A stretch of 64,000 nt of DNA from Roridomyces roridus (lineage: Eukaryota; Basidiomycota; Agaricomycetes; Agaricales; Mycenaceae), in assembly GCA_029378245.1 (NCBI GenBank), contig JARKIF010000006.1, positions 2,604,001 to 2,668,000 on the forward strand. The letters run 5' to 3'. The notes under the pieces are model-generated. The model saw only the letters and a program-made list of their open reading frames with translations. It made no database searches and had not been told where the DNA came from. Shown piece after piece: positions 11,483-22,830 of the stretch (the stretch's first letter is position 1; each line of letters opens with the position of its first letter). The translations under genes were made by a program, and so were the position numbers.

Positions 11483-13141
11483 CTAGGACAGAATCAGTGC
11501 GAATACCTTGGGCAATAGGACGAACGAACCTCCTTTACACCGATACCTCCCGCCTTTGTGTTCAAAGTCGGCGCCGCAAGTATAACAGAACTGAAAGGGA
11601 TGAGTGAATCGGAAAGCCGAATAAAAGGTGATACAGACATGATGCTGGCAAACACAAGTAATGTGGCTGCGAATCGTCAGCAACAACGCGGGGGACAGGC
11701 AAGGCAGCACTGACTTGCAACCAAACTTCAACTCGACCATCGCCGAGCACTGCGTACAAGTAAGCGCTAGCTCAAACACTAATCAAAATCCTTACTTTAG
11801 GACACCTTCGCCATTTCTCTTGCTTGGCCAGATTAGCAAACGCAACGTCCTCGGGATTGCGCTCGTCAACAGGCAGTGCCTGATACTGCTCGCACGTCAA
11901 TTCTATCAAGGCACAAAGACGAGTTGGTAGCTGGCAAGTGTGAGATCAGACACCTACTGTCGTGCCAGACGCTCTCTTACACAAAGATGAGTCGGTAGCC
12001 GGCAAGTTTCAGAAGAATCAGACACGTACTGCATGAAGTGCAGAGCGTTTTGCGACACCGAGGGCACTGTACTAGCGTTTGGGCGTGCTCAACGCCGCTT
12101 GGGGCAGGCGCAATGTCGTTGGCGTCAAAGGACTCGTCACAGCCTTTATGTGGACTAGTCGGGACTGTTAGCATCCCCAAGAACATGGCAAGTTGAACGC
12201 ACCAATATATAAGATTAAGCGTCGATAAAAAGCGGGCGTGGTTCCAGTCGTTCATATTCGTGTCGCCAAGGACTAGCTTGGCTGTCACATCGCTGATTTC
12301 GACGGGTTGCTCGCCAGGTTTGACTTGACACGTCTGTGAAGAGTGAATCAGAGTGGCTCATTCTTCCATACCAAACTTACCGGACAAGAGACGGGGAAAT
12401 CAGCACGACCACCAGGGGTAATCGGAACAGATGGCGGTAATGTCGTTCCGTACATCTCTGGGTCAAAAACGACATGAAGCCGGTTGTATATGGCCTGTGC
12501 TAAACATGGCTGGGGAAAGAGTCAGGATGGCGTGGAGGACAGTCAAGCCACCTACCCCGCAGAAGTAGTGTTTACAGCTCGTAAGCTGTATCCCGTGCAA
12601 TACAGTCTTGGGTGCAGTGTGTTTCTTCCGGGGGCCGCCGTCCACAGGGACCTCTTCGATCTCTGAATCTGAAGCGTCCGACTCGTCCGAAACGTCTGCC
12701 ATCATGCGCTGGCTAGGAGAGTCACTAGATAAGCCTCCATGCTCCAAATTTGAAAAAATACACCCACATTCGTGCACTCTGGAACGGATTGATAACCGGC
12801 TGGCAGTGCTTGAAGCACACAGAACACTTTGGACCTCTGGGTTTTGGAGGAGGTGCCTTGGCTAGCAGAGAGCATTAGGGACGGATAGGAACGCAGGAAC
12901 GTACACACTTGTGGGATCGGCGCTAACGCGTCTTTCCGCAGCCGCGGCGCGCTCCCTCGCGACCCTCAGTGCAATCTTGGTAGGGTCTGTCTGATCGTCT
13001 AGAGCCTCCATGAATCGCCCCACCGCAGCCTGCCCTGGGGGCTCAAAACTTCCCGCCTGGTGGTCGTGTGAGTCGGTCGACCACGGCAGAGAACAAGAAT
13101 AAGATCAAGAGTCGACGTACATTGGTCATGCAGTTCCCCAT
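11483..13141 (-). CDS. RBR (RING-IBR-RING) E3 ubiquitin ligase, copy A
   Basis: Eleven exons: 13121..13141, 12909..13056, 12768..12861, 12556..12712, 12381..12509, 12203..12333, 12030..12154, 11796..11902, 11715..11749, 11639..11666, 11483..11590; ~360 aa. The start MGNCMTN suggests N-myristoylation with a nearby Cys. A helical region (GSFEPPGQAAVGRFMEAL) precedes RING1 (KCSVCFKHCQ ... SCKHYFCG ... CLAQAIY ... SCPTCQ), the IBR (CPHKGCDESF ... CPRCRKTLCTSC) and RING2 (RCPKCSAMVELKFGCNHITC). The Cys of NHITC is the expected thioester Cys. Unlike copy B, the IBR lacks the VWHE segment with its zinc-ligand His; the intron at that point is 127 nt and contains a duplication. Partner E2 and substrate unknown. 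Confidence 0.75.
11903..12029 (-). repeat. Internal ~46-nt tandem duplication inside an RBR-A intron
   Basis: This intron is nearly three times the local norm. On the coding strand two degenerate copies of a segment beginning GTGTCTGAT and ending CATCTTTGTG or CGTCTTTGTG lie head to tail. The duplication sits exactly where paralogues encode the missing VWHE part of the IBR domain. Confidence 0.65.
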
Positions 13142-13508
13142 TGCGTCCCGTAGGAAGTTAAGATACTATCCTCTTCGACACGTAGAGATTTGAGAAGAAA
13201 GGGCGCGGGAGTCACGAGAAAGTGAGAATATATAGCACTGCCTAGACAGGATGCGTTGAGACATAAAAGGCAAGCACGAACGTGCCAGCCTCGAGCAAGT
13301 TCCGAAAGCAGTACATCGACGTCGGAAAAAAAATCAAGCTGGAGTCATGGGTTGCGGAAAGAGGAGTCGTGTGGGCGCATGTGGAGAAGAGAGAGATAAG
13401 ATAAAATGAATCACAACGATCGACCTATTTCGGAAACCCAGTACAGGATACAGCATATGAATGGATACACGGGGTATATAATGCAGCACACAAAGTCCCA
13501 ATAAAAGT
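13142..13508. other. Intergenic spacer between RBR copies A and B
   Basis: About 370 bp, purine-rich on the + strand. It should hold the promoter of copy A and the 3' region of copy B. No gene or repeat seen. Confidence 0.5.
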
Positions 13509-15057
13509 CTATGTCCATCTAGGGCGTTCCTCGTTATTACATTCGTCGCCTTTCAGAGCATCAGTGACCAGTAATCAGAGTCGCGTCAACTTACCCCGCA
13601 CACACCGACGCACTCCGTTCCTGTACTCGTAGTCGGAGCCACACCTGTAGCAAAACTGGAATGAGTTAGTTGAGGTTCAACTGGTAAAGCAGCGGGCACA
13701 GACATGATGGTTGCAATGGCAAGTAATGTGACTGAAAATGAGAATACAATCCACTCCTTGCTGTCTGATACTCACTTGCATCCAAACTGCATTGGGTCAG
13801 TAATGGTGCAGACATTATCGTTTGCAGCCATACCTTCAACTCGACCATCCTCGAACACTATCTTGAATTAGCCAGGTTTAGAACCTAAGAACTGAGTATC
13901 GTACCTTAGGACACTGTCGCCAGTTCCGATTGTTCGCCAGGTCAAAGAACGGGGCATCATCGGGAGCCCGTTCAGCGATGGGGATGTCCTGATACTGCCG
14001 GCAAGTCATATCTAAAGAGATTCAAGTCGAATAGCGCAGAAGGAAAAAGACACGGACGTTCATGCCAAACGCTTTTGCAGCTTTTGCACAAAATCCGGTG
14101 ACAGCCCATACACTGAGGTCACTGTAAGCAATGCGCGCAACTGGGAAGGAAAGCTTACTTGTAGGCGTAAATTGGCCATGTCTGCGGGGAAATAATTGTC
14201 CTCGCTGCAGATCGGGCTGGGGCAATGGTTTATTCAGCAGCCAAGGACGAAGAGAGAATGACTGACCAGTACATGAAATTGAGGGTCGACAGCGTTTTAG
14301 CATGTCGCCATTCCCCCATGTTTGGCCTGCCCAGAACGACCTCCGCGACGTCATCTTGAATTTCCAAGGGCCTCTGCTTGGAGCCAACCGCCTGGCAAGC
14401 GGGACAGTCGACCGGGAATATTACCGAGCCAAAGTTGGGCGAAATGGACTTGACCTCGTCCTTTAGAATCTTGCCATACATCTCGGGCTTGAAGATGATA
14501 TTGATGCGAGAATAGATATGTTGCGCCAGACAGACTCCGCAGTACGAGTGCCTGCATGGTTTGAGAAACACACCAGCGGGTGGAGGCTCCTTTGGCGGAG
14601 GGTTGTCCTTATCCAGCATGTATGGCAAAAGATCGCGAGTCCAATCGGCCACACGTCCGTGTGTCGGAGTTCTGGCATTGAGCCGACTAAAGACACGATA
14701 AGAAAACGCACATGCGCGGCAAGAATTTGAAATTTGCACCTCCAAGTGGACATCCACGGGTCCGCAGTAATTTGGCAATACTCAAAGCAGATATTGCACA
14801 TCTTGAGTTGGCCGTGTGACGTTGCTTGAAGGGGGGTCGGGGGGAGAGGATTGCGAAAGCTCAGGCGACGTACACGAGACGTGCACCATCGTGGCAGGTG
14901 GCTCGGGCTCTGCAAGACGGCTGGCGACTTCATGATGCTGCTGTGCATGGGCTGCGCCAGGGACTTCTCCCTGCAGTCGTGAGCGAGAGAAACTCTGCAG
15001 CCAGCTGCGACATACAGCACTTATGAACGGCCCTGGCTTCTTCCACTTTTTCCACAT
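13509..15057 (-). CDS. RBR (RING-IBR-RING) E3 ubiquitin ligase, copy B
   Basis: Twelve exons: 15016..15057, 14874..14970, 14758..14824, 14267..14686, 14159..14216, 14058..14112, 13905..14011, 13834..13857, 13776..13786, 13704..13731, 13595..13655, 13509..13549; ~336 aa, no frame break. RING1: MCNICFEYCQ ... CRHSYCGVCLAQHIY ... DCPAC. IBR: CPICSEDNYF ... CMGCHRILCKSCKSVWHE. RING2: QCPKCSRMVELKFGCNHITCHC, catalytic Cys expected in NHITC, then FCYRCGSDYEY. It is the most complete of the three copies and a good reference for the domain order. One 420-nt exon spans two positions where copies A and C both have introns, pointing to intron loss. Exon 13776..13786 is only 11 nt. Confidence 0.8.
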
Positions 15058-15501
15058 CTCGGAGAGGTAAGTGAAAGAGAGAGATCAATGGAGAGTCAGT
15101 CTGACAACAGACCGCGACTCCCGTGGACGCGCCCGAAAAGGCATCCGCCACCGTTTCAAGTGCAAACGGAGCTCTACATGTAGGTAGGATACTGGATACA
15201 TAGGATTGACCAGCGCAAGGACTTGCATCGGAATAGGAGAACGAAGAAGAGAGAGCAATAATAGGTTTATTTATGAAATCACAGAACCACCTCGGAGTCT
15301 CTTGACCGGTCTTGTGGGCTGCCGTTTGTGGGTCCACTCGGTGTCTCCTTGGTGAATATTTCACATTAAAATACATGGAGCGTAGTAGAAGTACAGTTTT
15401 TATGGTACAGGAGATATTAAGCCCAATTTCTGAGAGGCGAGAGACTAGGAGATACTTTTCATGTCGCGACCAGTTGCTGCTGTTCCCACGGCCACGGAGC
15501 G
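15058..15501. other. Spacer between RBR copies B and C
   Basis: About 440 bp. An open frame on the - strand begins NSSNWSRHEK, weakly like the link before RING2, but no RING2 cysteines follow. It may contain decayed sequence of copy C plus the promoter of copy B. Confidence 0.45.
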
Positions 15502-16848
15502 TCAGTTGGACTGTATACGCTGAGTGAGCGAAAGAATGATTGACTGAGTAAGAACTTGCCGATTGGAAGGGAAGCGCTCCTGGATGGGTGAGGCCTGGTA
15601 CATCAGGCATGTGAGGTCTGAAAAGATGAGGATAGGCAAGATAAATAGCGAGAGAGGCATACTTTCATGCCAAACGGACTTGCAATTTTTGCACAACCAT
15701 CCTTTACAGCGTGGGCACTACAAAATCAACACAAGTCGTCGATAGGTTCAGAGAAACTAACCTGAACACAGCTCGGTGCAAACAATACCCCCGCAGGTAC
15801 CACATCGTCGACATCAAAGGCTTCACGGCAGCCTTTATGTGGACTGTAGAAGCTTGAGATTCGCAACTAGAATATGTCCCATGGAGCGTACCAGAATATG
15901 AGATTGATCGTTCGCAAGAAACGAGCCTGGTTCCACTCATCCATATTGGGTTCGCCCAGGACCAGTCGCGCCGTACTGTCGGATATGTAAACGGGCTTTG
16001 CACGCTTCTCCGATTGACATGTCTTCGCGGAATATTAGATCAAGGTATCCAATGAAATGTGAACGCACGGGACAGGGTACCGGATCGCGCCCGAGACCTG
16101 GGACATCCGATTCATAAGATGGTAGTTTGGTCCCATACGACTTCGGATCGAAGGCCATGTTCATACTGTGGTAGATTGCCTGCGCCAAACACGCCTAAGA
16201 AACTGGCTCAGCGATTGGTCTACTAAAAAGTAACGACTCACGCCACAAAAGATATGATTGCAGGGTTCTAGCGCGATACCATAGCGCACCGGTGTTGGCC
16301 GCTCTATTACGACGACCTTGGATACCGCAATGTGTCTGCAAATCGTGAAATCTAGAAACAGAGCAAGATGAAAGGCGCGTACGTTCTTGTACGTTGCCAA
16401 GGATTAGGTCGTATGTCGCAAATCTGGGAGCATATTGAGCATATGGTACTCCCTGGTTCTCGAATAGGCGAGGCTGAAGGCGCTGGTGTGGATTCATCAG
16501 GCACGCAAAACAGAAAAGCCAGTGTGCTCACGCGTATCCGTCCTCGGAAACACCTCCTCGGGGAACAAGCGAACACGTAGCACGGTTTCCACGCTCCCCC
16601 GTATGGTCTGCGCATCTGCGTCTTCTTTTCGTGCATTTTCTCTTGAGCTACTGCAATTTCCGCAGCACGGACGGCTTGGACGCGAGCCACTTCGAGCTGG
16701 GAGTCATACAGATTTTTGAAGTCCTGCAGCGCGCGTGCTCCTGGCGGCTCGAACGATCCTTGCTATCGGAGGGTGAGTCTGAGTCATCGCGGGGTGGAAA
16801 CAAGGCTGTACCAACATTTTTCACGAAAGCCTTATAACCCTTGAACAT
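15502..16848 (-). pseudogene. RBR ligase copy C, lacking catalytic RING2
   Basis: Nine exons: 16812..16848, 16532..16758, 16393..16482, 16242..16351, 16069..16194, 15892..16022, 15762..15843, 15663..15717, 15502..15617; ~324 aa if one base is added. N-terminal GSFEPPGARALQDF matches copy A. RING1 is present (ICSICSQICD ... PCNHIFCG ... ACLAQAIY ... CPTCQ), as is the IBR (PHKGCREAFD ... CPRCKGWLCKNCKSVWHE). The reading frame stops soon after LTCLMYQASP; nothing like the CPKC ... GCNHITC module follows, so the thioester Cys is absent. Frame is also lost near 16634-16640 in an A run (coding strand); adding one base gives DADAQTIRGSVETVLRVRLF. Probably a dying paralogue; a truncated decoy product cannot be excluded. 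Confidence 0.65.
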
Positions 16849-17528
16849 GCTGGGAGAGGACAACGAGGGCTGGAGACATGAAAGCTTAAGATATAACAAC
16901 CCGAGATTTGAGCTTTAATTGGCGCGAACGTGCACACAGCCTGCCGCGCTAGTGATCTGCAGATGAGCGCGCACTTCCGGCCGTATCATCGCATCTCATC
17001 ACGTCGGGACCATTCCGGCGTCTGCGGCACAGCAGAGAGCCAGGATTTTAAAGGGCAGCTGGAATATTCATCGGATGGTGCACAGATGGAAGCAATGATG
17101 CATACATACATGATCACGGTGTTCACCGGACTAGTTCATTAGATTCGCATGAATAACTCCCGAAGGACTAGTTCGGCGGATACCATACATTTCCAGAGTT
17201 CACATGCATATGGCGACCAAGTTATTACGGTGTCGCGTATCGCACATAAGGACAGCGATGGCAGCGAACGTTGCACGCCACCGGAGCTGTAAACTGCAGT
17301 AGTAGATCTAAGCACCAGCGCCAAGAGTAATCGAAGACACAGGATATCCAGACCGGAATGGAAGAAATTTCGAGGCAACAGAGTCAAATTTCGACGATCG
17401 TCCCGAGACATCGTGTGAGCCGGAGGAAACTGAGTGGAGTGGTCCGGAGAAGATCACGGGCAAAGCGATCCGAAGACATTTGAGCGGAACGAGAAGTGAT
17501 TGGAGAGTGGGCAAAAGAGTAATGTATA
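16849..17528. other. Intergenic region upstream of RBR-C / downstream of MRPL16
   Basis: About 680 bp with a few short frames on both strands that show no recognisable family or spliced structure. I see no RNA gene or repeat. Confidence 0.45.
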
Positions 17529-18280
17529 TTATACAGTAGGTTGTGCAGCCACATCTTCTACAACCAGAGGCGGTGGGGGCGCGTCTAACCTGGGAGCCTT
17601 GGGTGGATGGAGAATGAGGTTGCCAAGTCGCGGTGGCGTGGTGCGACGGATGAACTCCATCTTGGTGGGCAGCTTGGAGGACGCCTGACGCAGCGCTGAA
17701 AAAAACGAGTCAAGGTGTCATTATGCCTCTCTTGACGACGACGAACCTTCTCTCGCAAGCTCTTCACGGATTGGCGTCCCACCAATTTCGAGGATGACGC
17801 GCCCTATTGGCACACGGGTCGCCCAAAATTCGAAGGTTCCCTTCCCCTTGCCCATACGAGTTTCGTTTCCCTGGACGAGGTTACTCTCCTTCCAAAAGAT
17901 GAAGCTAACCCAGGTACCTTGATGCAGACAGGCAGGTCAGGAAAGACTCGCAGATACGTTTTGACGCCTTTGATAACTTTGAGCTTTTTCTTGACCACCT
18001 CCTCCGCCGTCTCAAGCTGCTTGGCAGTGAGCCGCGCACCATTCCCCTTTATCCTGATCCCCCAATCGCCGTACGCCAGCGTCGTGCCTCTTGTTGAACC
18101 GCCTGTGGGTATGGGCACCCGACCCTTGTGCCGTTTGAGATGCTTGACCTGACGCGGTGCCAGGTTATTGCGCTCGCGAGTGAAGATGCTGAGAGGGTTC
18201 AACGCGGTCTGCACATGTTGAGAGGTCGACCACCGCGCCGTCGAGAGCAGACTGCCCGGCAGGGACGAAAGAGAAAACAT
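17529..18280 (-). CDS. MRPL16: Mitochondrial large-subunit ribosomal protein uL16m
   Basis: Three exons, 17918..18280, 17747..17870 and 17529..17695, encode ~217 aa. An N-terminal Arg/Ser-rich stretch fits a mitochondrial presequence. The uL16 core shows [51 protein letters not shown] and [20 protein letters not shown]. The GKGKG loop contacts the 23S-type rRNA near the peptidyl transferase/A-site region in this family. A C-terminal Pro-rich extension follows. The gene shares a 72-bp divergent promoter with PRP3. Confidence 0.93.
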
Positions 18281-18352
18281 GCTGATGACTAATCAAGCAG
18301 TCCTTGCTTCCGACGACTAGCAGTCCTCAGTGTCGACGACCACCCGCCCACG

Positions 18353-20586
18353 ATGAGCGGCAAGCGTGCCTTTGACGGCAGCGGAGAGACATCTTCCAGC
18401 AAGAAACTCAAAAGGTCCGTTTACTCTATTCTACTGTCTTTCGCGTCTCACGGAGGTCTTTCAGCAGCAACGATGTGAGTTCGTCCCTCTCTTCCCAAGG
18501 TGAATTGGCCTCTCCCAATATATTTCTGACGCCGTTCTATAACCTTTTCTGCCCTCAGAACTCGGCCAATGGGTCCTCCGCGTCTCCAGTTGTGAGTGTC
18601 TATTGCCTCGATTCCGCAATATACTCATTGGCGTCCGATAGCTCACGGGAGCGGCGCTCATCGCCCAGAAGAGGGCTGAGATTGCAGCCAAGCTAGCCGC
18701 GATGAAGAACCCGGCCTTGAACGCCGTCGCTGCAATGCCACCCAAACCACCCGTCGCCGTACCTGCGAAACCTTCGGCTACCGTCTCCAGTGGGCCCACT
18801 CCGCCAACTCCCTCGGTGGAGAATATCAACAGACGCATCAAACGTTTGGTTGAGGATGCCCACAGCCGGATGGCCGTCAAGGACAATCCGTACATGGCAA
18901 GTTCGCTCGATGTTGCTGAAATATACTTACGTTTATCCTCCAGTCAATGCCTCCACCACCCAAGACCACCAGCAAGGCGCGTCCGGCAGAACCAGCGCCT
19001 CAGGGTGCTGGATTGAAGATGGCAGCCCATCCGCTCTTGCTCGACACCACCCCCGCCGCACCGCAATCCAAGAAGGACAGATACAAGCCCATGCAGCCCA
19101 AGTTTGCTTCTATCAAGGTTGGTCTATCAAGCCTTGTCTCCACTTTACTCATCGTTTCCAGGCAAATACGCGCAACGCACCCACTCCTCCTCCACCGCCT
19201 CCTCCCGTGGTGGTCGAGTCGGTCAACCCATACGCGTCGTCGTCGAATTCGAAAGACACGGGCCTATTCGAGGGCGCGCCAAAGGACCGCTCGGGCCGCA
19301 ACTTCCGTTTCAATCCCAAAGGCAAGTATGTCGCCATGGGTAATCAGATGCGGCAAGAAAATCAACTCGAGGCGCTCAAGCAGCGTATTGCGGAGAGTGC
19401 GCGCAAGGCTGGTTTGGATGGGGATATGGGTATCGAGCGCGGGATCAAGGTGCGTTCGATTTGACCACCCAGGACTATTATATTCACGTTCTCATTTAGC
19501 GCCCTGCACCTCCCGAGGCCGAATGGTGGGATCAACCCCTTCTGCCCAACAGAAAGTACGATGATATTGAGATGGGAATGGAGCATCTCAACATTCGGAC
19601 TTCGGACTCGCCCATTACCATCTATATCCAACATCCTATTCCCATTCCCGCGCCAGGAGACAAGAACCAGATTGCTCTCAAGCCCATGATGTTGACCAAG
19701 AAGGTTTAGTTCTTCTTGAGGCGTTCATAACATGGGCTGACTGTTTTCTTAGGAACAAAAGAAAATGAGGAAGCTCAGGCGAGCTGCCGATTTGCAGGAC
19801 AAGCGAGACAGAGTGGCCATGGGTCTCATTCCACCGGATCCTCCCAAAGTGCGGCTGTCGAATATGATGAAAGTTTTGACGTCGGATGCGGTGCAAGACC
19901 CCACTCGTGTCGAGGCTCGTATCCGGCGCGAAGTCGCGATGCGCAAACACGGACACGAGAAGATGAACGCAGAGCGCAAGCTCACTGACGAGCAGCGGAG
20001 GGAAAAGGTCGAAACCAAGAAGGTTGAAGAAGACAAGCGGGGAATCTATGGAGCTGTTTTCAAGTGCGTTCGCCTTGAACCATCGTTTCATGAAACTGAC
20101 GATTTTATAGGATCAAGAACCTGTCGGATCGTGCTCACCGATTTAAAGTCCGCAAGAATGCAGAGCAACTGAACCTGACGGGCCTGTGCATATTCAACCC
20201 GCATTTCAGTATGGTGTACGTCGAGGGCGCTGCTAAGTTCATGAAGAAGTACAAGCACTTGATGATGCACCGCATTGCGTGGACGGAGGCTGCACGTCCT
20301 CGTGGGGGTGAAGATGTCGTGCTCGACAACGGCAACTCGGACGGCGAGGCGGAGGGTGGGGACAAGGGAAAGGGCAAGGCGGAAGAAGATGCTGACGCCT
20401 GTTTCTTTGGAGGACAACAAGTGCTATCTGGTGTGGGAGGGCATGCTACGAGATCGGTCGTTTACGCAGTTCAGTGCTCGGAGCTGCCCGACCGACGGAG
20501 CTGCCAAGGAGCAACTTGGTGAGAAACTGCGAGGGTACTGGGACCAGGCGAAGAACTGGAAGGCCGAGGAGGAAGAGTTATTGTAA
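18353..20586 (+). CDS. PRP3: U4/U6 snRNP splicing factor Prp3
   Basis: Nine exons: 18353..18414, 18465..18474, 18559..18591, 18642..18896, 18944..19117, 19162..19449, 19500..19703, 19753..20063, 20111..20586; ~603 aa. The N-terminal part is low in complexity. The central PRP3 domain includes WWDQPLLPN and DDIEMGMEHLNIR, and a Lys/Arg-rich helix (KKMRKLRRAADLQ) leads to LIPPDPPKVRLSNMMKVL. The C-terminal DUF1115 ferredoxin-like domain (LNLTGLCIFNPHFSMVYVEG ... NKCYLVWEG ... SFTQFSARSCPT) binds U6 snRNA and Prp4. Intron 4 (18897..18943) begins GCAAGT, a GC-AG intron. One extra base near 20393-20403 breaks the frame between the acidic linker and NKCYLVWEG; exon 9 length agrees. Being essential, this gene argues for a sequence error here. 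Confidence 0.9.
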
Positions 20587-20637
20587 TTTCCCATATTGGG
20601 ATCAGGCGTAGTATGCTTGCATTTATTTGTCTTGATC

Positions 20638-21104
20638 ATGGCGTCTCCCGATTGGCATGCAGCCTTTCCAAACCCGACAGCCCAACCAGGCTCCATTACT
20701 CCAGCCGAGTTGGCTACGATTATGCGTGAAAAGGAAATCATGAAGGATTACATTGTCGTCGACGTCCGCAGAACGGACTTTGAGGTAGTGCCGTTTCTTG
20801 AAGGGTCTAGTTCACGGTTTACTACGAGTAGACTGCGGCCATTGCCGGATGTCTCAACCTTCCGGCCCATTCCTTCTATCCAACGGTTTCGACAATCGTC
20901 GCATTGCTGGCCTCCGTCCCACTCGTTATCTTTCATTGCAATAGTTGCAAAGCGGGTGGTCGTGGGCCACGCACTGCGGGCTGGTACCAGGACGCGCTTG
21001 ACTCGGTGTCTGTGCAGACGAGTCGGGCAGTTGTGCTGCAGGGTGGAATCAAAGGTTGGATCGCCGGGTATGGAGAGGATGAAAGATTGACCAAGAAAAT
21101 GTAA
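20638..21104 (+). CDS. Rhodanese/Cdc25-like domain protein
   Basis: Two exons, 20638..20784 and 20832..21104, encode 139 aa, a single rhodanese domain of the Ibp1/Acr2 type. Landmarks are IVVDVRRTDFE (CH2A-like), NLPAHSFYPTV, and the active loop FHCNSCKAGGRGPR, with the catalytic Cys after His, followed by TAGWYQDAL and VLQGGIKGW. Relatives act as arsenate reductases or Cdc25-like phosphatases. The loop CNSCKAGG is longer than the usual CxxSxGR loop, so phosphatase activity is uncertain. It lies 51 bp downstream of PRP3 on the same strand. Confidence 0.8.
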
Positions 21105-21122
21105 CATCACTTGCCGCTTACC

Positions 21123-22808
21123 ATGAGAATACCTGTTCTGGTCCTCTTCCTGGGTATCGCGTCTGCTTTTGAGCTCGGGTTTCCTTCAAATTGGATATCC
21201 GATGGAATTGTCCAAGCCTTCTTCAACTCTTCGGACAGTGGGCGACTGTGCGAGCGCTCTGTAACGCAACACTCTGGCTATCTCAACGTCTCTGAATCGA
21301 AACACATGTTTTTCCGGTCTGTGATGCCCTCGATTTCTTGGACTTTCGAGGCTACAATTCCGCAGGTTTTTTGAATCACGATCTTCTCCTTCCACCGATC
21401 CATTGGTACTATGGCTGAATGGCGGTCCGGGTTTGTCTTTTTATCTTTATTTTACGAGGATTGTTCTCATCCAATGCAGGCGACAGCTCTGCTGTAGGCC
21501 TCCTCTTTGAGCTTGGACCATGTTCCATAGCATCCGAGGGCCGAACAACCGAATCCAACCCCTACAGCTGGACAAATCACGCGAATATCATCTTCCTCGA
21601 CCAACCCGTCGACGTGGGCTTCTCCTATACCTCTGACCCCGCTGCTGCGGTCAAGGGATGCGCAGAAGCTGCGCAGGATGTCTACTCCTTTCTCCAACTC
21701 TTCCTGCAACAATTTCCGCAGTACGCAGGACTACCGTTCCACGTCGCCGGAGAGAGCTTTGGTGGAATCTATGTGCCGCATATCGCTTCCGTTATCTGGA
21801 ACGCCAACAAAAAAGGGCTTTCCACGAAAATCAATCTGGAATCCGTGATTCTTGCAAACGGGATTACCGACCCGTACATCCAGATTCCCTCTATCGTCGA
21901 TTATGTCTGCACCGGTCCCTACGCCATCTACGAGGATCCCAAAGGGCCGGAGTGCACCCAGTTGCGATCGAGTGCTTCTACATGCCAGCTCCTCATCAAA
22001 CTCTGCAATATTTTTCCGACCGAATTCACCTGTGGGCACGCCGGTAGTTATTGCAGGTCCCGACTATTCCAGCCGAATATGAGTGAGTGTTATTTCCTGT
22101 GACCAAAAATCCCGAACCCGACGCCCTCAGAACCCGACCTCAACTGGTACGATCTACGGAAAAAGTGTGATGCGGCGCACATCGACCGACCCGAACGGTG
22201 CTACGAACAGACTCCGTGGGTCGAGACGTACATGAATAACCCCAAAGTCAAGACCGCTCTGGGCGTCGACGCGGAACGGTCGTTCAAGAGCTTCAACATG
22301 GACATGAACCGCGAGTTTAATGCGCGTGGAGAAGGCGTAAAGAACGCGGCCAAGCTGCTTCCTGAGCTTGTTGATGGTGGGGTGAGGTTGTTGGTGTACG
22401 CCGGACAGGCTGGTGAGTGATAACACCTCGTCTTTCTTAATCCGTATTCATCTCCAGATATGATGGCAAACTATATGGTATGCAATCCTCTTCGCGGTGA
22501 GTTTGATGTTGAAGTCGCGCAGGGAAACGAACGCTGGGTCGAAAACCTGGACACCAAATTCAAAAGCCAATTCGCAGCGGCAGAAGCACTGCCATGGAAG
22601 CTTCAAGAGTCTAACAAAGTCGCCGGAAAAGTTCGAAGTGCAGGAAACATTACATTTGTAACCGTTTTCGAAGCGGGACATATGGTCGCGCATGACCAGC
22701 CCGAGGCGGCTCTGGTTTGTGTAACACCCACTTTCCGCGCCATCCAAACTCACACTTCCGACACAGGATTTATTCACGCGGTGGATGAGTAATGTCCCGC
22801 TGGCTTGA
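21123..22808 (+). CDS. Secreted serine carboxypeptidase, S10
   Basis: Seven exons: 21123..21316, 21366..21430, 21480..22082, 22131..22412, 22458..22477, 22523..22714, 22767..22808; ~465 aa, clean frame. Signal peptide [17 protein letters not shown]10 marks: [24 protein letters not shown] (usual GGPGCSS has Cys, here Asp), [14 protein letters not shown] with the nucleophile Ser, LVYAGQADMMANY with the catalytic Asp, and [13 protein letters not shown] with the catalytic His. The full triad is therefore present. It trims C-terminal residues from peptides in vacuole or outside the cell; the signal peptide without an obvious long propeptide suggests secretion. Its 3' end faces the beta-trefoil-like gene 22 bp away. 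Confidence 0.9.
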
Positions 22809-22830
22809 ACGGACAAGGGATTGTTGTATT

